A DNA stretch of 64,000 nt from Paludibacterium sp. B53371 (GCF_018802765.1 NZ_CP069163.1:1674001-1738000); one strand, 5' to 3'. Counted from the stretch's first letter, positions 8,018 through 16,728 are shown. The notes: a model not told the origin generated them from the letters alone. Numbers and translations are program-made.

Positions 8018-8179
8018 ATGCGACAGAAAACGGCAAGAATCAATCCGGTCGCCAAGTTCGCCCGGGAGCTGCAACGCTGCAAGCCCTTCACCGATCGCAA
8101 GAAGCGACAGAAACAAGGTTACAGCAAGCACAAGAAAGTGGAGGTTTTTATGCCTCCACTTTTATTTTGCGTAATTTGA
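8018..8179 (+). CDS. arfA: ArfA-like alternative ribosome-rescue factor (small basic protein)
   Basis: A 53-codon frame with a strong ribosome binding site (AGGAG, 5-base gap, ATG at 8018). The product is very basic: INPVAKFARELQRCKPFT, then DRKKRQKQGYSKHKK. This resembles the F-x-x-R...K-x-G-S/Y-x-R-K-x-K-H core of ArfA/DUF7230-type proteins that recruit a release factor to ribosomes stalled on mRNAs without a stop codon. A transcription terminator begins within the codons right after KHKK and ends before the stop codon, so most transcripts would lack a stop. That is how known proteobacterial arfA genes are built: the product is made from non-stop mRNA, tagged by tmRNA when tmRNA works, and stable when it does not. 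Sequence similarity is weak because the protein is short; the embedded terminator is the stronger argument. Confidence 0.65.
   Translation: MRQKTARINPVAKFARELQRCKPFTDRKKRQKQGYSKHKKVEVFMPPLLFCVI
8135..8168 (+). terminator. Intrinsic terminator inside the ArfA-like coding region
   Basis: AAAGTGGAGG (8135-8144) pairs with CCTCCACTTT (8153-8162) as a perfect 10-bp stem over an 8-base loop, followed by TTTATTTT (8161-8168). The stop codon of the ArfA-like frame is at 8177-8179, so transcription should end about 10 bases before it and leave a non-stop message. Confidence 0.85.
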
Positions 8180-8221
8180 AAACGTACGTTTTCTATCAAC
8201 CCCCGCCGTTATACTTCTCCT

Positions 8222-8797
8222 TCACCAAAATTGTCCGAGTGGCAGATCCAGATCCAGCTCTCCGCTTGCAAACCGCGCCATGGACTGATGAGCCTTGTCC
8301 GAGATGGGGCGCAGCAAGACCGTCTTGCCGCTGCTCAGGCTGTCCAGGGCGCCAGTCTGCCGCCCTCCCCGCAAAATCAGCCCCGGCATTGCTTGCCAGC
8401 CGGCTTGTTCGTAAAAGCGTTTTAGTGGCGGGTCACAGGTAAAAACACAGAAATCGGCGGAAGATCGCCGCAGTGATTGCCAGGCCTGCTGCAGCAGTTG
8501 CTGCCCGATGCCGGATTGTCGGTGTGCCGGGTGGACGCAAACACAACTCAGTCCGCTGGCCAGCCAGCGATGTTGCTGATCGTGAACCGGTTTGCTCAGG
8601 ATGGCGGCATAGGCGATATAGTTCTCGTCCTGACAGCCCAGGATGCACCGTGGAGCCAGTGAGAGATCATGGGCGGGCTGCTCAACAGACGGGATGGCCG
8701 GCTCGGCCGGCCAGACCAGGTCGAGTAATTGATGGATCCGCTGGCGCTGCTGCGGATCGGTGTCGGCATATGCCAGGGTATGCCAGTGCAGGCTCAT
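8222..8797 (-). CDS. GNAT-family N-acetyltransferase
   Basis: A 191-residue acyl-CoA-dependent acetyltransferase. The acetyl-CoA pyrophosphate-binding motif is seen in VCVHPAHRQSGIGQQLL near residues 90-105, followed by the C-terminal GNAT strand pattern CVFTCDPPLKRFYEQAGW. The layout recalls aminoglycoside 2'-acetyltransferase-like GNATs, but the substrate cannot be inferred. AAGGA lies 6 bases upstream of the ATG. It is divergent from the YdeP-like oxidoreductase gene, with about 90 bases between the two starts. Confidence 0.82.
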   Translation of the reverse strand: MSLHWHTLAYADTDPQQRQRIHQLLDLVWPAEPAIPSVEQPAHDLSLAPRCILGCQDENYIAYAAILSKPVHDQQHRWLASGLSCVCVHPAHRQSGIGQQLLQQAWQSLRRSSADFCVFTCDPPLKRFYEQAGWQAMPGLILRGGRQTGALDSLSSGKTVLLRPISDKAHQSMARFASGELDLDLPLGQFW

Positions 8798-8884
8798 GCG
8801 GATTCCTTTTCTTCTGTAGGCAAATGCGTCGTACGGGACTATAGTCGCCAGCTACCCATTGATTCTTTCCAGATGGAGCAAGGC

Positions 8885-11191
8885 GTGAGCGAGCATAACA
8901 AACCGGGCAAGATTCTTCCTTATCCCAAAGCCGCCGGCGGTTGGGATGCCATCCGCTTTTCCGCCCTCAGCCTGCGCCAGGAAAAGGTTGACCTGAGCAA
9001 CCTCAAAGCGTTTTTCAAGCAAAATCAGCCGAGCGGCTTTGATTGCCCGGGTTGCGCCTGGCCGGAGCGCAAGCACACCAATCGGCTGGAGTTCTGTGAG
9101 AACGGCGTCAAGGCGGTGGCAGCGGAAATCACCAGCAAGCTGGTGACGGCCGACTTTTTTGCCCGTCATACGGTCAGCGAGCTGATGCAGCAGTCCGACT
9201 ATGAGCTGGAGCAGCATGGCAGGCTGGCCGAGCCGATGTGCTATGACCCGCAGAGCGACAAATATCTGCCGATCAGCTGGGATCAGGCGTTTGCGTTGAT
9301 TGCCCGCCATTTGCAGGCCTTGCCGAGTCCGGATCAGGCGGCTTTTTATGCCTCTGGCCGGACCAGCAATGAAGCCGCCTTCCTGTTGCAGCTGTTTGCC
9401 CGCCGTTACGGTACCAATAATTTCCCGGATTGTTCGAATATGTGCCATGAGGCCACCAGCCGTGGCTTGCCGGGCACGGTCGGCATCGGCAAGGGGACGG
9501 TGACGCTGGAGGATTTTGAACTGGCCGACACCATCCTGATTTTCGGTCAGAATCCCGGGACCAATCATCCGCGCATGTTGGGCGAACTGCGGGAAGCCGC
9601 CCGGCGCGGGGCCACCCTTGTCTCGATTAATCCGTTGCGCGAACGCGGCCTGGAGCGCTTCACCAGTCCGCAGCACAGCGCGGAAATGCTGGCCGGCGGC
9701 AGTACCCCATTGTGCTCGCTGTTTATTCGTCCCCGCCTGGGCGGCGATTTTGCCTTGATCAAGGCGCTGGCCAAGCGGGTGGTCGAGCTGGATGATGATG
9801 CGCAGCGCCACGGCGCTCCGCGTGTGCTGGATGAGGCCTTCATTGCCGGGCATACCGTCGGCTTCGCCGAGTTTGCCGCTGACTTGCGCGGCGAAGACTG
9901 GGCGGCCCTGGTCGAGGAGTCCGGGGTCTGTCGTGAAGAGATCGAACAACTGAGCGCAATTTTCGTGCGTGGCCAGGCGGTGATCAGCACCTGGGGCATG
10001 GGCCTGACCCAGCACCAGCGCTCCGTGCCGACCATTCAGATGCTGTCCAATCTGATGATGATGCGCGGCATGATCGGCCGACCGGGTGCCGGGCTGTGTC
10101 CTGTGCGGGGTCACTCCAATGTGCAGGGCAATCGTACCGTCGGGATTGAGGAGCGCCCTGCCCCGGCTTTTCTGGACCGGCTGGCCGCTGTGTATGGTTT
10201 TGAGCCGCCGCGTCATCACGGACTGGATGTTGTGGCGACGATTCAGGCCATGCTGGCCGGCGATCTGAAGGTGTTCTTGGCGCTGGGGGGCAATTTTGCC
10301 ATGGCGGCACCAGACACCCCGCGTACTTTTGCTGCCCTGCGCCAGTGCGAGCTGACCGTACAGATCACCACCAAACTCAATCGCAGCCATCTGGTGCATG
10401 GCAAGGCGGCGCTGATTCTGCCGACGCTTGGCCGCAGCGAGATCGATCGGCAGCAAGGGGTGGCGCAGTGCGTGACGGTGGAGGATTCGATGAGCATGGT
10501 GCATGCATCACGCGGCTTCAAAGAGCCGGCGTCGGCGGCGCTGCGCTCCGAAGTGGCCATTCTGTGCGGCGTGGCGCAGGCCACCCTGGGCAAGGCGCCG
10601 CTGGACTGGGCTCGCTTGTGTGGTGACTACAGCCTGATTCGTGACGAAATTGCCAGGGTGTTTGAGGATTTCGCGGATTACAATCAGCGTATCCTGGCGC
10701 CGGGGGGCTTTCATCTCGGCGTCGCCTCGCGGGACCGGGTCTGGCGTACCGAGTCGGGCAAAGCGCAGTTTCAGGTGCATGCGCTGGATCGGGATACGCC
10801 GATTCACCGGGCACGTCGTCAGCATGGCGATCGACTGCTGGTGCTGATGACGACCCGTTCGCATGATCAGTACAACACCACGATCTACGCGCTGGACGAT
10901 CGTTATCGGGGTGTTTATGGCCAGCGCGACGTGGTGTTTGCCAATTCACAGGATATCGAGCGCCTCGGGTTGCGTGACGGGGATCGCGTCGATTTATCCA
11001 CTGTATGGGATGACGGTGTGTCGCGCATGCTGTCCGGCTTTCTGCTGGTGGCTTATGACATTCCGCCCGGCTGTCTTGCGGCCTATTTCCCGGAGGCCAA
11101 TCCGCTGGTCCCCCTGGATAGTGTCGGCATACAAAGCAATACCCCGACCTCCAAGTCGATCCCGGTGCTGATGCAGCGGCACCTGTCCTGA
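8885..11191 (+). CDS. ydeP: YdeP/FdhF-type molybdopterin oxidoreductase
   Basis: A cytoplasmic molybdenum-cofactor enzyme of the YdeP (formate dehydrogenase H-like alpha) family, which in Escherichia coli is linked to acid resistance; its physiological substrate is not established. The likely product is 768 residues. Family landmarks run in order: AAGGWDAIRFSALSL at the N-terminus, GFDCPGCAWPE with the conserved Cys pair, FYASGRTSNEAAFL, NFPDCSNMCHE, NPGTNHPRML, RGHSNVQGNRTVGI, TKLNRSHL and, near the end, TTRSHDQYNTTIY. The GTG at 8885 is chosen because GGAG lies 6 bases upstream; an in-frame ATG at 8873 has no such site, and the protein family begins at this point. Confidence 0.9.
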   Translation: MSEHNKPGKILPYPKAAGGWDAIRFSALSLRQEKVDLSNLKAFFKQNQPSGFDCPGCAWPERKHTNRLEFCENGVKAVAAEITSKLVTADFFARHTVSELMQQSDYELEQHGRLAEPMCYDPQSDKYLPISWDQAFALIARHLQALPSPDQAAFYASGRTSNEAAFLLQLFARRYGTNNFPDCSNMCHEATSRGLPGTVGIGKGTVTLEDFELADTILIFGQNPGTNHPRMLGELREAARRGATLVSINPLRERGLERFTSPQHSAEMLAGGSTPLCSLFIRPRLGGDFALIKALAKRVVELDDDAQRHGAPRVLDEAFIAGHTVGFAEFAADLRGEDWAALVEESGVCREEIEQLSAIFVRGQAVISTWGMGLTQHQRSVPTIQMLSNLMMMRGMIGRPGAGLCPVRGHSNVQGNRTVGIEERPAPAFLDRLAAVYGFEPPRHHGLDVVATIQAMLAGDLKVFLALGGNFAMAAPDTPRTFAALRQCELTVQITTKLNRSHLVHGKAALILPTLGRSEIDRQQGVAQCVTVEDSMSMVHASRGFKEPASAALRSEVAILCGVAQATLGKAPLDWARLCGDYSLIRDEIARVFEDFADYNQRILAPGGFHLGVASRDRVWRTESGKAQFQVHALDRDTPIHRARRQHGDRLLVLMTTRSHDQYNTTIYALDDRYRGVYGQRDVVFANSQDIERLGLRDGDRVDLSTVWDDGVSRMLSGFLLVAYDIPPGCLAAYFPEANPLVPLDSVGIQSNTPTSKSIPVLMQRHLS

Positions 11192-11192
11192 T

Positions 11193-11210
11193 GCCCCCCC
11201 CGGGGGGGGC
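11193..11210. repeat. C8G8 perfect palindrome between convergent genes
   Basis: GCCCCCCCCGGGGGGGGC begins 2 bases after the stop of the YdeP-like gene and ends 10 bases before the stop of the convergent hydrolase gene. It could act as a bidirectional stop for polymerase, but there is no T-tract and no loop. Homopolymer runs of this kind are also prone to length variation and sequencing error. Confidence 0.7.
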
Positions 11211-11219
11211 TTCGTGCTG

Positions 11220-12185
11220 TCAGAATGCGCCGATTTGTGTGCCGAGTGGCAACATGAGGCCGGCGTGATTGACCGTTTGCCGAGGCGGTTGCCCGCTGCC
11301 CGGGCAGGGTGGAACCGGCGATGCTGCCGCCCGCTCGCCGATGAAGCGCCCTGCTTCGCTTGCCACCAGTCCCTTTTGATTGTCGACCGTGATGACATGG
11401 TAGCAATCCTCCAGAATCAGTTTTTCGACATGTGATGAGCCCAGCCGGCGAGCGAGATAGTGCGCATTGCGCGGACTGGCGACGTTGTCTTCGCGGGCGT
11501 GCAGGATCAGGGTGGGTGCGCTGATGTCGCGCAGCCGTCGTTTGGTTGACCGCATCAGGCTGCGCATTTCCCGAATGCTTTCTGCCGGCGTCCGGCTATA
11601 GGCGACACGGGATCGTTCCCCCATTTTTTCGGACATCCGCTTGCGCATGCCCTGATTTTTGATGCCATAGTTGCCCCCTTCCTTGTATGACCAGAAGCGT
11701 CTCAGCGGTGTGTAGAGCACCAGGGGCAGCAAAAAGCTGTACCAGGGGATGGCGGGACCGTCATAGGCCAGTGTGGTGGACATGGCGACCACCGATGCCA
11801 CGCGCGTACTCTGGCGTGCCGCCAGTTGCAGCGACAACAGGGCACCGAGGCACAGGCCGGCGACTGAAACGTGCGCATGGCCGGCACACAATGCCTCGAA
11901 ATGATGCTCGGCGGCCTGGTACCAGTCTTGCCAGCGGGTTTGGGCGAGTTCGGCGACGCTTTGGCCGTGCCCCGGCAAGACCGGAATACGAACGGTGTAA
12001 CCCTGCTGGTGGAGCGATCTGGCGACGTGCATGACTTCGAAAACATTCCCGGCCAGGCCGTGGATCAACAGTACGGCGTGCGGTCCGCCATCGAGCTGAA
12101 TGAAGTGAATGGTTTTGCCCAGTTGCGTACTGTCGACATGTACGCCAGGCGGGGTTTCCGCGATGGCTCGGGTTTGTGGTGACAT
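11220..12185 (-). CDS. Alpha/beta hydrolase with Cys nucleophile (tandem copy 1)
   Basis: A 321-residue carboxylesterase-like alpha/beta hydrolase. The oxyanion motif IHGLAG (from residue 41) and PVLPGHG are present. The nucleophile elbow reads GLCLG, with Cys112 where esterases carry Ser. Asp233 (HAREDNVAS) and His263 (DCYHVIT) complete a Cys-Asp-His triad like that of dienelactone hydrolase. It is paralogous to the next gene on the same strand along its length, including the near-identical block IPWYSFLLPLVLYTPL. The C-terminal 35 residues beyond the catalytic domain are Pro-rich and unlike the neighbour. No signal peptide is seen, so it is probably cytoplasmic. Substrate unknown. Confidence 0.82.
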   Translation of the reverse strand: MSPQTRAIAETPPGVHVDSTQLGKTIHFIQLDGGPHAVLLIHGLAGNVFEVMHVARSLHQQGYTVRIPVLPGHGQSVAELAQTRWQDWYQAAEHHFEALCAGHAHVSVAGLCLGALLSLQLAARQSTRVASVVAMSTTLAYDGPAIPWYSFLLPLVLYTPLRRFWSYKEGGNYGIKNQGMRKRMSEKMGERSRVAYSRTPAESIREMRSLMRSTKRRLRDISAPTLILHAREDNVASPRNAHYLARRLGSSHVEKLILEDCYHVITVDNQKGLVASEAGRFIGERAAASPVPPCPGSGQPPRQTVNHAGLMLPLGTQIGAF

Positions 12186-12196
12186 GATGGCGATCG

Positions 12197-12226
12197 ATGG
12201 CCGCGGGAGACGCCTCCCGTGGCCAT
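12197..12226. other. Stem-loop between the tandem hydrolase genes
   Basis: ATGGCCGCGGGAG (12197-12209) pairs with CTCCCGTGGCCAT (12214-12226) over a 4-base loop, with one G-T pair. It has no T-tract on the minus strand. It separates the two paralogous genes and may protect or process the upstream transcript. Confidence 0.5.
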
Positions 12227-12255
12227 GTTTAGGGTGGGGTGAGCGAGGTGCGGGC

Positions 12256-13203
12256 TCAGGCGGCCATGCCGCAGGCCTGACCTCGTTGCGACAGGCGGTT
12301 GTCCAGTGACAGGGACTGGCGGGCCTGCAGGACGAGCGACTCGCATTTTGCGCGTTCGTCTTGCTGACTGAGGAACCTGGCGGCCTCTTCCGCCACCAGC
12401 GCGCGCTGATTGTCGACGGTGATCAGATGGTAGCAGTCATCCAGGATGACCTTGCGCGTATAGGACGAGCCCAGGTGGCGTTCGAGATAGTCGGCATTGC
12501 GTACGCTGGCGACTTCGTCTTCCTGTGCGTGCAGGATCAGTGCCGGTGCCGTGACCTTGCCCAGTCGCTGCTTGGTGGCGCGGATCATGCGTCGCATTTC
12601 CAGCACGCTGGTGGCCGGAGTCCGGTCGTAAAAGGTGGTGGACGTTTTGGCCATGGTGCTGGCTACCCGCTTGCGAATGGTCGGATTCTTGACGCCATAA
12701 TTGCCGCCCTCTTTGTACGACCAGACGTGCTTGAGCGGCGTGTAGAGCACCAGGGGCAGCAAAAAGCTGTACCAGGGCATCGAGTAGCCGTCATAAGCCA
12801 GCGTGGTCGACATGGCGATCACCGAGGTGACGCGCTCGCGCTTCTGGGAAGCCAGATACAACGCCAGGACCGAACCCATGCACAGACCGGAAACCGACAC
12901 CCGGGCGTAGTTCTCGGCCAGTGCCTCGAAATGGTTCTCCGCGGTCTGGTACCACGCTTGCCAGGTGGTGTTGGCCAGATCTCGCACTGAGGTCTGATGG
13001 CCGGGCAGGATCGGGATACGAACGGTGTAGCCGCGCCGGTTCAGCTGTTTGGCGACGTACATCACCTCGGTGGCCGAGCCCGACAGGCCGTGCAGCATGA
13101 GAATGGCATGACGCCCGCCTTCAAGATGAATGAAGTCTTCGGAATGCAATGTCTGGCAACCGGTGGATGAAGCGGCATCTGTGCTGTGCATGGCGCGGCT
13201 CAT
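12256..13203 (-). CDS. Alpha/beta hydrolase with Cys nucleophile (tandem copy 2)
   Basis: A paralogue of the adjacent gene. With the ATG at 13203 the protein has 315 residues and an N-terminus of about the same length as its partner; a GTG at 13251 would add 16 residues, and neither start has a good ribosome binding site. Motifs: MLHGLSG, PILPGHQ, nucleophile elbow GLCMG with Cys108 instead of Ser, Asp229 (HAQEDEVAS) and His259 (DCYHLIT). Both copies therefore keep Cys, so the substitution predates the duplication. The C-terminal tails differ. Possible activities include hydrolysis of small esters or lactones; none can be assigned. Confidence 0.8.
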   Translation of the reverse strand: MSRAMHSTDAASSTGCQTLHSEDFIHLEGGRHAILMLHGLSGSATEVMYVAKQLNRRGYTVRIPILPGHQTSVRDLANTTWQAWYQTAENHFEALAENYARVSVSGLCMGSVLALYLASQKRERVTSVIAMSTTLAYDGYSMPWYSFLLPLVLYTPLKHVWSYKEGGNYGVKNPTIRKRVASTMAKTSTTFYDRTPATSVLEMRRMIRATKQRLGKVTAPALILHAQEDEVASVRNADYLERHLGSSYTRKVILDDCYHLITVDNQRALVAEEAARFLSQQDERAKCESLVLQARQSLSLDNRLSQRGQACGMAA

Positions 13204-13468
13204 TGACGAGATGATTGATGTTGAGATGGAGTTTATGTGGGAAAATTTCACACGTCAATAGTCGGGTCAGAATTGGGTAAGAAAATGACCATGCATTTTA
13301 CTGCGCAATAATGACAACGACATTGCAGTACAGCTTCAGACATGAGAAGAAAAGGCGTGGAGAAGGCCGCCAGCCCTTGTTCTTGCTCAAGGAGCACCTC
13401 AAACACTCTGCAGGAATCATCGTGCCAACGTAAAATGATCACTTTGTCTCAAAAATGATGAGTTGATC

Positions 13469-14716
13469 ATGCTGCTGCGACGCCTGCGCCCTCTGTTCTT
13501 GCCCCTGCTGCTGACTGCCTGTGCGGCGACACAGCCGCCCGCGCCGGTTTCCCCGGCCTCGTCACCGCTGCCGGAAACGGCCTCTGCGCCAGTGGTCTCG
13601 CCCCCCTTGCCCACCCCCGTTGTACCGGCGCCGCCCGCCGCCGTGCCGGCCAAGCCGGTGCCGGCGCCCAATTACAACAATCCCCAGGCCGGGCGTGCCC
13701 TGCTCGACCGATTGCTGCCGCGCGGCATCCCAGCCAGACAGGCCTGGTCGGAGAATATTTTTGCAGCCTTCACGCAGCTGAAAATTCCGTACGCGCCTCA
13801 GTATTTCTGTGCAGTGCTGGCCGTCGCCGAGCAAGAGTCCGGTTTCAGTCCGGATCCGGAGGTGCCCAATCTGTCGGCGATTGTCTGGAAGCAAATCGAC
13901 GAGCATCGCAAGAAGTACATGATTCCGCAGCTCGTTATTGATGCCGCCATGCTCAAGACCTCACCGGATGGTCGCAGCTACAAGGAGCGGGTGAACGCAT
14001 TGCGCACCAAGCGGCAGATGAATCAGCTATACGAGGATATGGTGCGGGAAATGCCTTATGGCCAGGACTTGCTGCTGGCCAAGAATCCGATCCGTGACGG
14101 TGGGCCGATGCAGGTCAGCGTGGCGTTTGCTCAGACCCAGATCAAGGCATGGCCCTATCCCTACAGTTACGCCAATCTGCGTGATGAAGTGTTCAGCCTG
14201 CGTGGCAGTGTGTATTTCGGCACGGCGATTCTGTTGCAGTACGCTGCGCCGTACGACCGGATGATTTACCGTTTTGCTGATTACAATGCCGGTCGTTACA
14301 GCAGCCGCAATGCCGCCTTTCAGGCTGCGGTGGCGCGCCTGTCCGGGCAGAAACTGGCTCTGGATGGCGATTTGATGCTCTACAGCAACAAGATGAACCG
14401 GGTATTCTCCGGCCAGGCCAGTGCCACGCAAAAAGTGCTTTCCGGCATGGCCGATCGTCTGCAGATGAGTGTTGCCGACGTGGTACGCGACCTGAAACAG
14501 GAGAAATTGTCCAGTTTCGAGCAGACCACGCTTTATCAGCGGGTCTTTGCCGCGGCAGATCGTCAGGCCGGCCGCAAGGTCGCGCGCGAGATCATTCCGC
14601 AAATCGTGCTGATCAGCCCGAAATTTACCCGTCAGCTGAGTACAGAATGGTTTGCTACGCGCGTCAACGGACGCTATGAGCGCTGCATGGCACGAGGTGG
14701 ATTCAAGGCAGACTAG
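13469..14716 (+). CDS. DUF1615-family lipoprotein, putative lytic transglycosylase-like
   Basis: A 415-residue exported lipoprotein: signal sequence LRPLFLPLLLTAC with the lipobox Cys, then a low-complexity Pro/Ala/Val linker of about 50 residues, then a globular domain. That domain starts ALLDRLLPRGI and contains VLAVAEQESGFSPDPEVPN, the kind of catalytic-Glu motif seen in lytic transglycosylase folds, plus YRFADYNAGRYSSRNAAFQ, also typical of that fold. It probably acts on peptidoglycan in the periplasm; the activity is inference. The ATG at 13469 is used; a TTG two codons earlier is in frame. The start codon lies inside the right arm of an inverted repeat ATGATCA...TGATCAT (13435-13470). 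Confidence 0.75.
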   Translation: MLLRRLRPLFLPLLLTACAATQPPAPVSPASSPLPETASAPVVSPPLPTPVVPAPPAAVPAKPVPAPNYNNPQAGRALLDRLLPRGIPARQAWSENIFAAFTQLKIPYAPQYFCAVLAVAEQESGFSPDPEVPNLSAIVWKQIDEHRKKYMIPQLVIDAAMLKTSPDGRSYKERVNALRTKRQMNQLYEDMVREMPYGQDLLLAKNPIRDGGPMQVSVAFAQTQIKAWPYPYSYANLRDEVFSLRGSVYFGTAILLQYAAPYDRMIYRFADYNAGRYSSRNAAFQAAVARLSGQKLALDGDLMLYSNKMNRVFSGQASATQKVLSGMADRLQMSVADVVRDLKQEKLSSFEQTTLYQRVFAAADRQAGRKVAREIIPQIVLISPKFTRQLSTEWFATRVNGRYERCMARGGFKAD

Positions 14717-14773
14717 GAACCAAGTACGGCGCGCATTGCCTGATGGTGTTCCGATGCTGCTCCCCTGAATGCC

Positions 14774-16048
14774 ATGTCCCTGACGATTCGCCTGATGGTT
14801 CTGCTGTTTCCCGCGCTGGCCGCTGCCGCCAGCGACTATCAAATCTCACTCGAGCCCGCTCACCCGGAGCGGGCGCATGCCGTATTGACGCTGGGAGCGG
14901 ATCAGTCAGCCGCCGGCTGGTTGTCGCTGCGAGGTCAGCGCTGGGGTCTGACGCCACAGATTGCCCAGGTGCGCTGTGGCGCGCGTCCCCTGCGTCGGCA
15001 GGGAGACCGCTGGCGCAAGCCTGCAGGCTGCCGGACGATCCGGTGGGAGGTGCATTTTGCGCGTGCTCAGGCTGGCGAGCTGGATCCTTCACGCCAGCAG
15101 AGTCTGTATTTTCCGGGCGAGGCTCGCTGGCTGTTTTCCGAAAGTGTCAGTCTGTTGCGGCCCGAGCGCGACCCGGATGCCGGTCTGCGCATTGCGGGTG
15201 TGCCGGCAGCGCAGGTGTTTGGCGGCGGGCAGGTGCAGGGTGATCGCTGGCCCTTGCCGGAGACCGGGCAAGCCCCGGCCTTTTTTGCCCTGGGCAGCTG
15301 GCCGGTGCTCTCCTCCTCTTCGTCGCTGACGGTGCTGGCCGACCAGCCGGCCCGCTTCGCCGCGCTGGGCCTGACGTCGTTACAGCAGCAGGCCTTGTCC
15401 TATCAGCAGTCCTTGCTGCAACTTCCCGTGACTGAGCCGTTGCTGCTGGTCTGGCTGCAGATGGCCGTGTCACAGGGGCGTGTGGCCGGCGCCGCCGGCA
15501 AGGCCAGCCTGCTGGCCGGTTATCTGGTTCCTGAGGGAGAGATGCTGGTGCGACGTCAGGCACAAAGTCTGATGACCGTCGCGCACGAGCAGTTTCATTT
15601 GCTGGCAGCGCAAAAGGGACTGGCGGCGCATCCGGCCTGGTATGACGAGAGTCTGGCGCAGTATTACGCCTTGAAAACCCTGCAACACAGTGCCCTGCCC
15701 ACTGCATTGACGACAGCGCTGAGTGCGCGCTTCGTGGATGAAAACCGACCCGTTGAGCGGGGGTTGTTGCAATGGCAGCAGGCGTATCAGGCAGGCGACC
15801 CGGCCGCCTATCCCTGGTTTTATACCCAGGGGGCGACTTTCTGGAGCGCTCTGGACCGGCTGCTGATGCAGGCCTCTGCCGGAAAACATGGTCTGGACCA
15901 GGATTTGCCGTCCTTGTTGCAGGTACCGACGGATGATGACGCGCCATTGCCGCCGGATCTGCTGCGGCAATGGCGCGCCCTGCTCGGGGCGCGTCTCGAT
16001 GCGCAGTTGCAGCGCTATCTGTCAACGACGGTTCAGCGTACCGGGTAG
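14774..16048 (+). CDS. Secreted gluzincin-type metallopeptidase-like protein
   Basis: A 424-residue exported protein of unknown specific role. A short signal peptide ends LFPALAAAA. The central part contains AHEQFHLLAAQKG near residue 275, an HExxH zinc motif, followed 18 residues later by WYDESLAQYY, which supplies the third ligand Glu in the usual gluzincin (M1/M61) spacing. The N-terminal half is beta-rich and resembles the domain preceding the catalytic part in M61-type proteins. It starts 57 bases after the DUF1615 gene on the same strand and may be cotranscribed. Its 3' end overlaps the convergent SDR gene by 16 bases. Confidence 0.65.
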   Translation: MSLTIRLMVLLFPALAAAASDYQISLEPAHPERAHAVLTLGADQSAAGWLSLRGQRWGLTPQIAQVRCGARPLRRQGDRWRKPAGCRTIRWEVHFARAQAGELDPSRQQSLYFPGEARWLFSESVSLLRPERDPDAGLRIAGVPAAQVFGGGQVQGDRWPLPETGQAPAFFALGSWPVLSSSSSLTVLADQPARFAALGLTSLQQQALSYQQSLLQLPVTEPLLLVWLQMAVSQGRVAGAAGKASLLAGYLVPEGEMLVRRQAQSLMTVAHEQFHLLAAQKGLAAHPAWYDESLAQYYALKTLQHSALPTALTTALSARFVDENRPVERGLLQWQQAYQAGDPAAYPWFYTQGATFWSALDRLLMQASAGKHGLDQDLPSLLQVPTDDDAPLPPDLLRQWRALLGARLDAQLQRYLSTTVQRTG

Positions 16049-16632
16049 ATCTGCCCGGTCTGGGCGCCTTCGACGCTTTTGCTGTAGGCCTGCGCCACCC
16101 TGGCAGCGGGTACCGGGACAAAGCCGCGGAAGAACGGACCGTAGCTGTCCATGGACTCCTCCAGAACCGTCGGGCTGATGGCATTGATGCGCAGACCGCG
16201 CGGCAGCTCGATGGCGGCCGCACGAACAAAGGACTCCACGGCGCCGTTGACCAGGGAGGCCACCGAACCGGCTACGATCGGGTCAATCGACAGAATGCCG
16301 CTGATCAGGGTGATCGAGCCGCCATCATTGAGCCAGTGCTGCCCCTGCAGTACCAGGTTGACCTGCCCCATCAGCTTGTCGTCCAGGCCCTGCTTTGTCG
16401 TGGCGGCATCCAGCTCGCCCAGTGGCGCAAAGGGGACCCCGCCCGCCGCAGAGACAATCGCATCCACTTTGCCAACCTGGCGAAACAGCGCTGCCAATGC
16501 CTGCGGGTCGCGAAAATCGACCTGCAGATCACCATGCTGCCGGCCAATGGCAATCACCTCGTGACGTTGCGAAAGCTCGGCACTCACCGCTTTGCCGATC
16601 GTGCCGTTTGCACCAAAAACCAGTACCTTCAT
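16033..16632 (-). CDS. Atypical short-chain dehydrogenase/reductase
   Basis: A 199-residue Rossmann-fold protein. The nucleotide-binding motif GANGTIGKAV follows MKVLVF, and IVSAAGGVPFAPLG corresponds to the NAG region. The classical active site is not seen: where YxxxK is expected the sequence reads ASLVNGAVESF, lacking both Tyr and Lys. Similar small SDRs without the catalytic Tyr exist, so this may be a divergent enzyme or a nucleotide-binding protein. The ATG at 16632 is chosen because AGGAG lies 6 bases upstream; an ATG two codons earlier directly abuts that site. It is divergent from a LysR gene that probably controls it. Confidence 0.8.
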   Translation of the reverse strand: MKVLVFGANGTIGKAVSAELSQRHEVIAIGRQHGDLQVDFRDPQALAALFRQVGKVDAIVSAAGGVPFAPLGELDAATTKQGLDDKLMGQVNLVLQGQHWLNDGGSITLISGILSIDPIVAGSVASLVNGAVESFVRAAAIELPRGLRINAISPTVLEESMDSYGPFFRGFVPVPAARVAQAYSKSVEGAQTGQIYPVR

Positions 16633-16728
16633 TTGCATCTCCTGATTGACAATGTGTCGACGTGTTTGCAGTGTACTGGCCACTCTGGCCCGGATAAATC
16701 GCCTGCGAGCGGATATAATGTCATCTAT

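Noticed and set aside
8852-10504. Minus-strand frame of 550 codons opposite the YdeP-like gene
   Set aside because: Composition is Arg/Gln/His-rich antisense; the plus strand matches YdeP from end to end.
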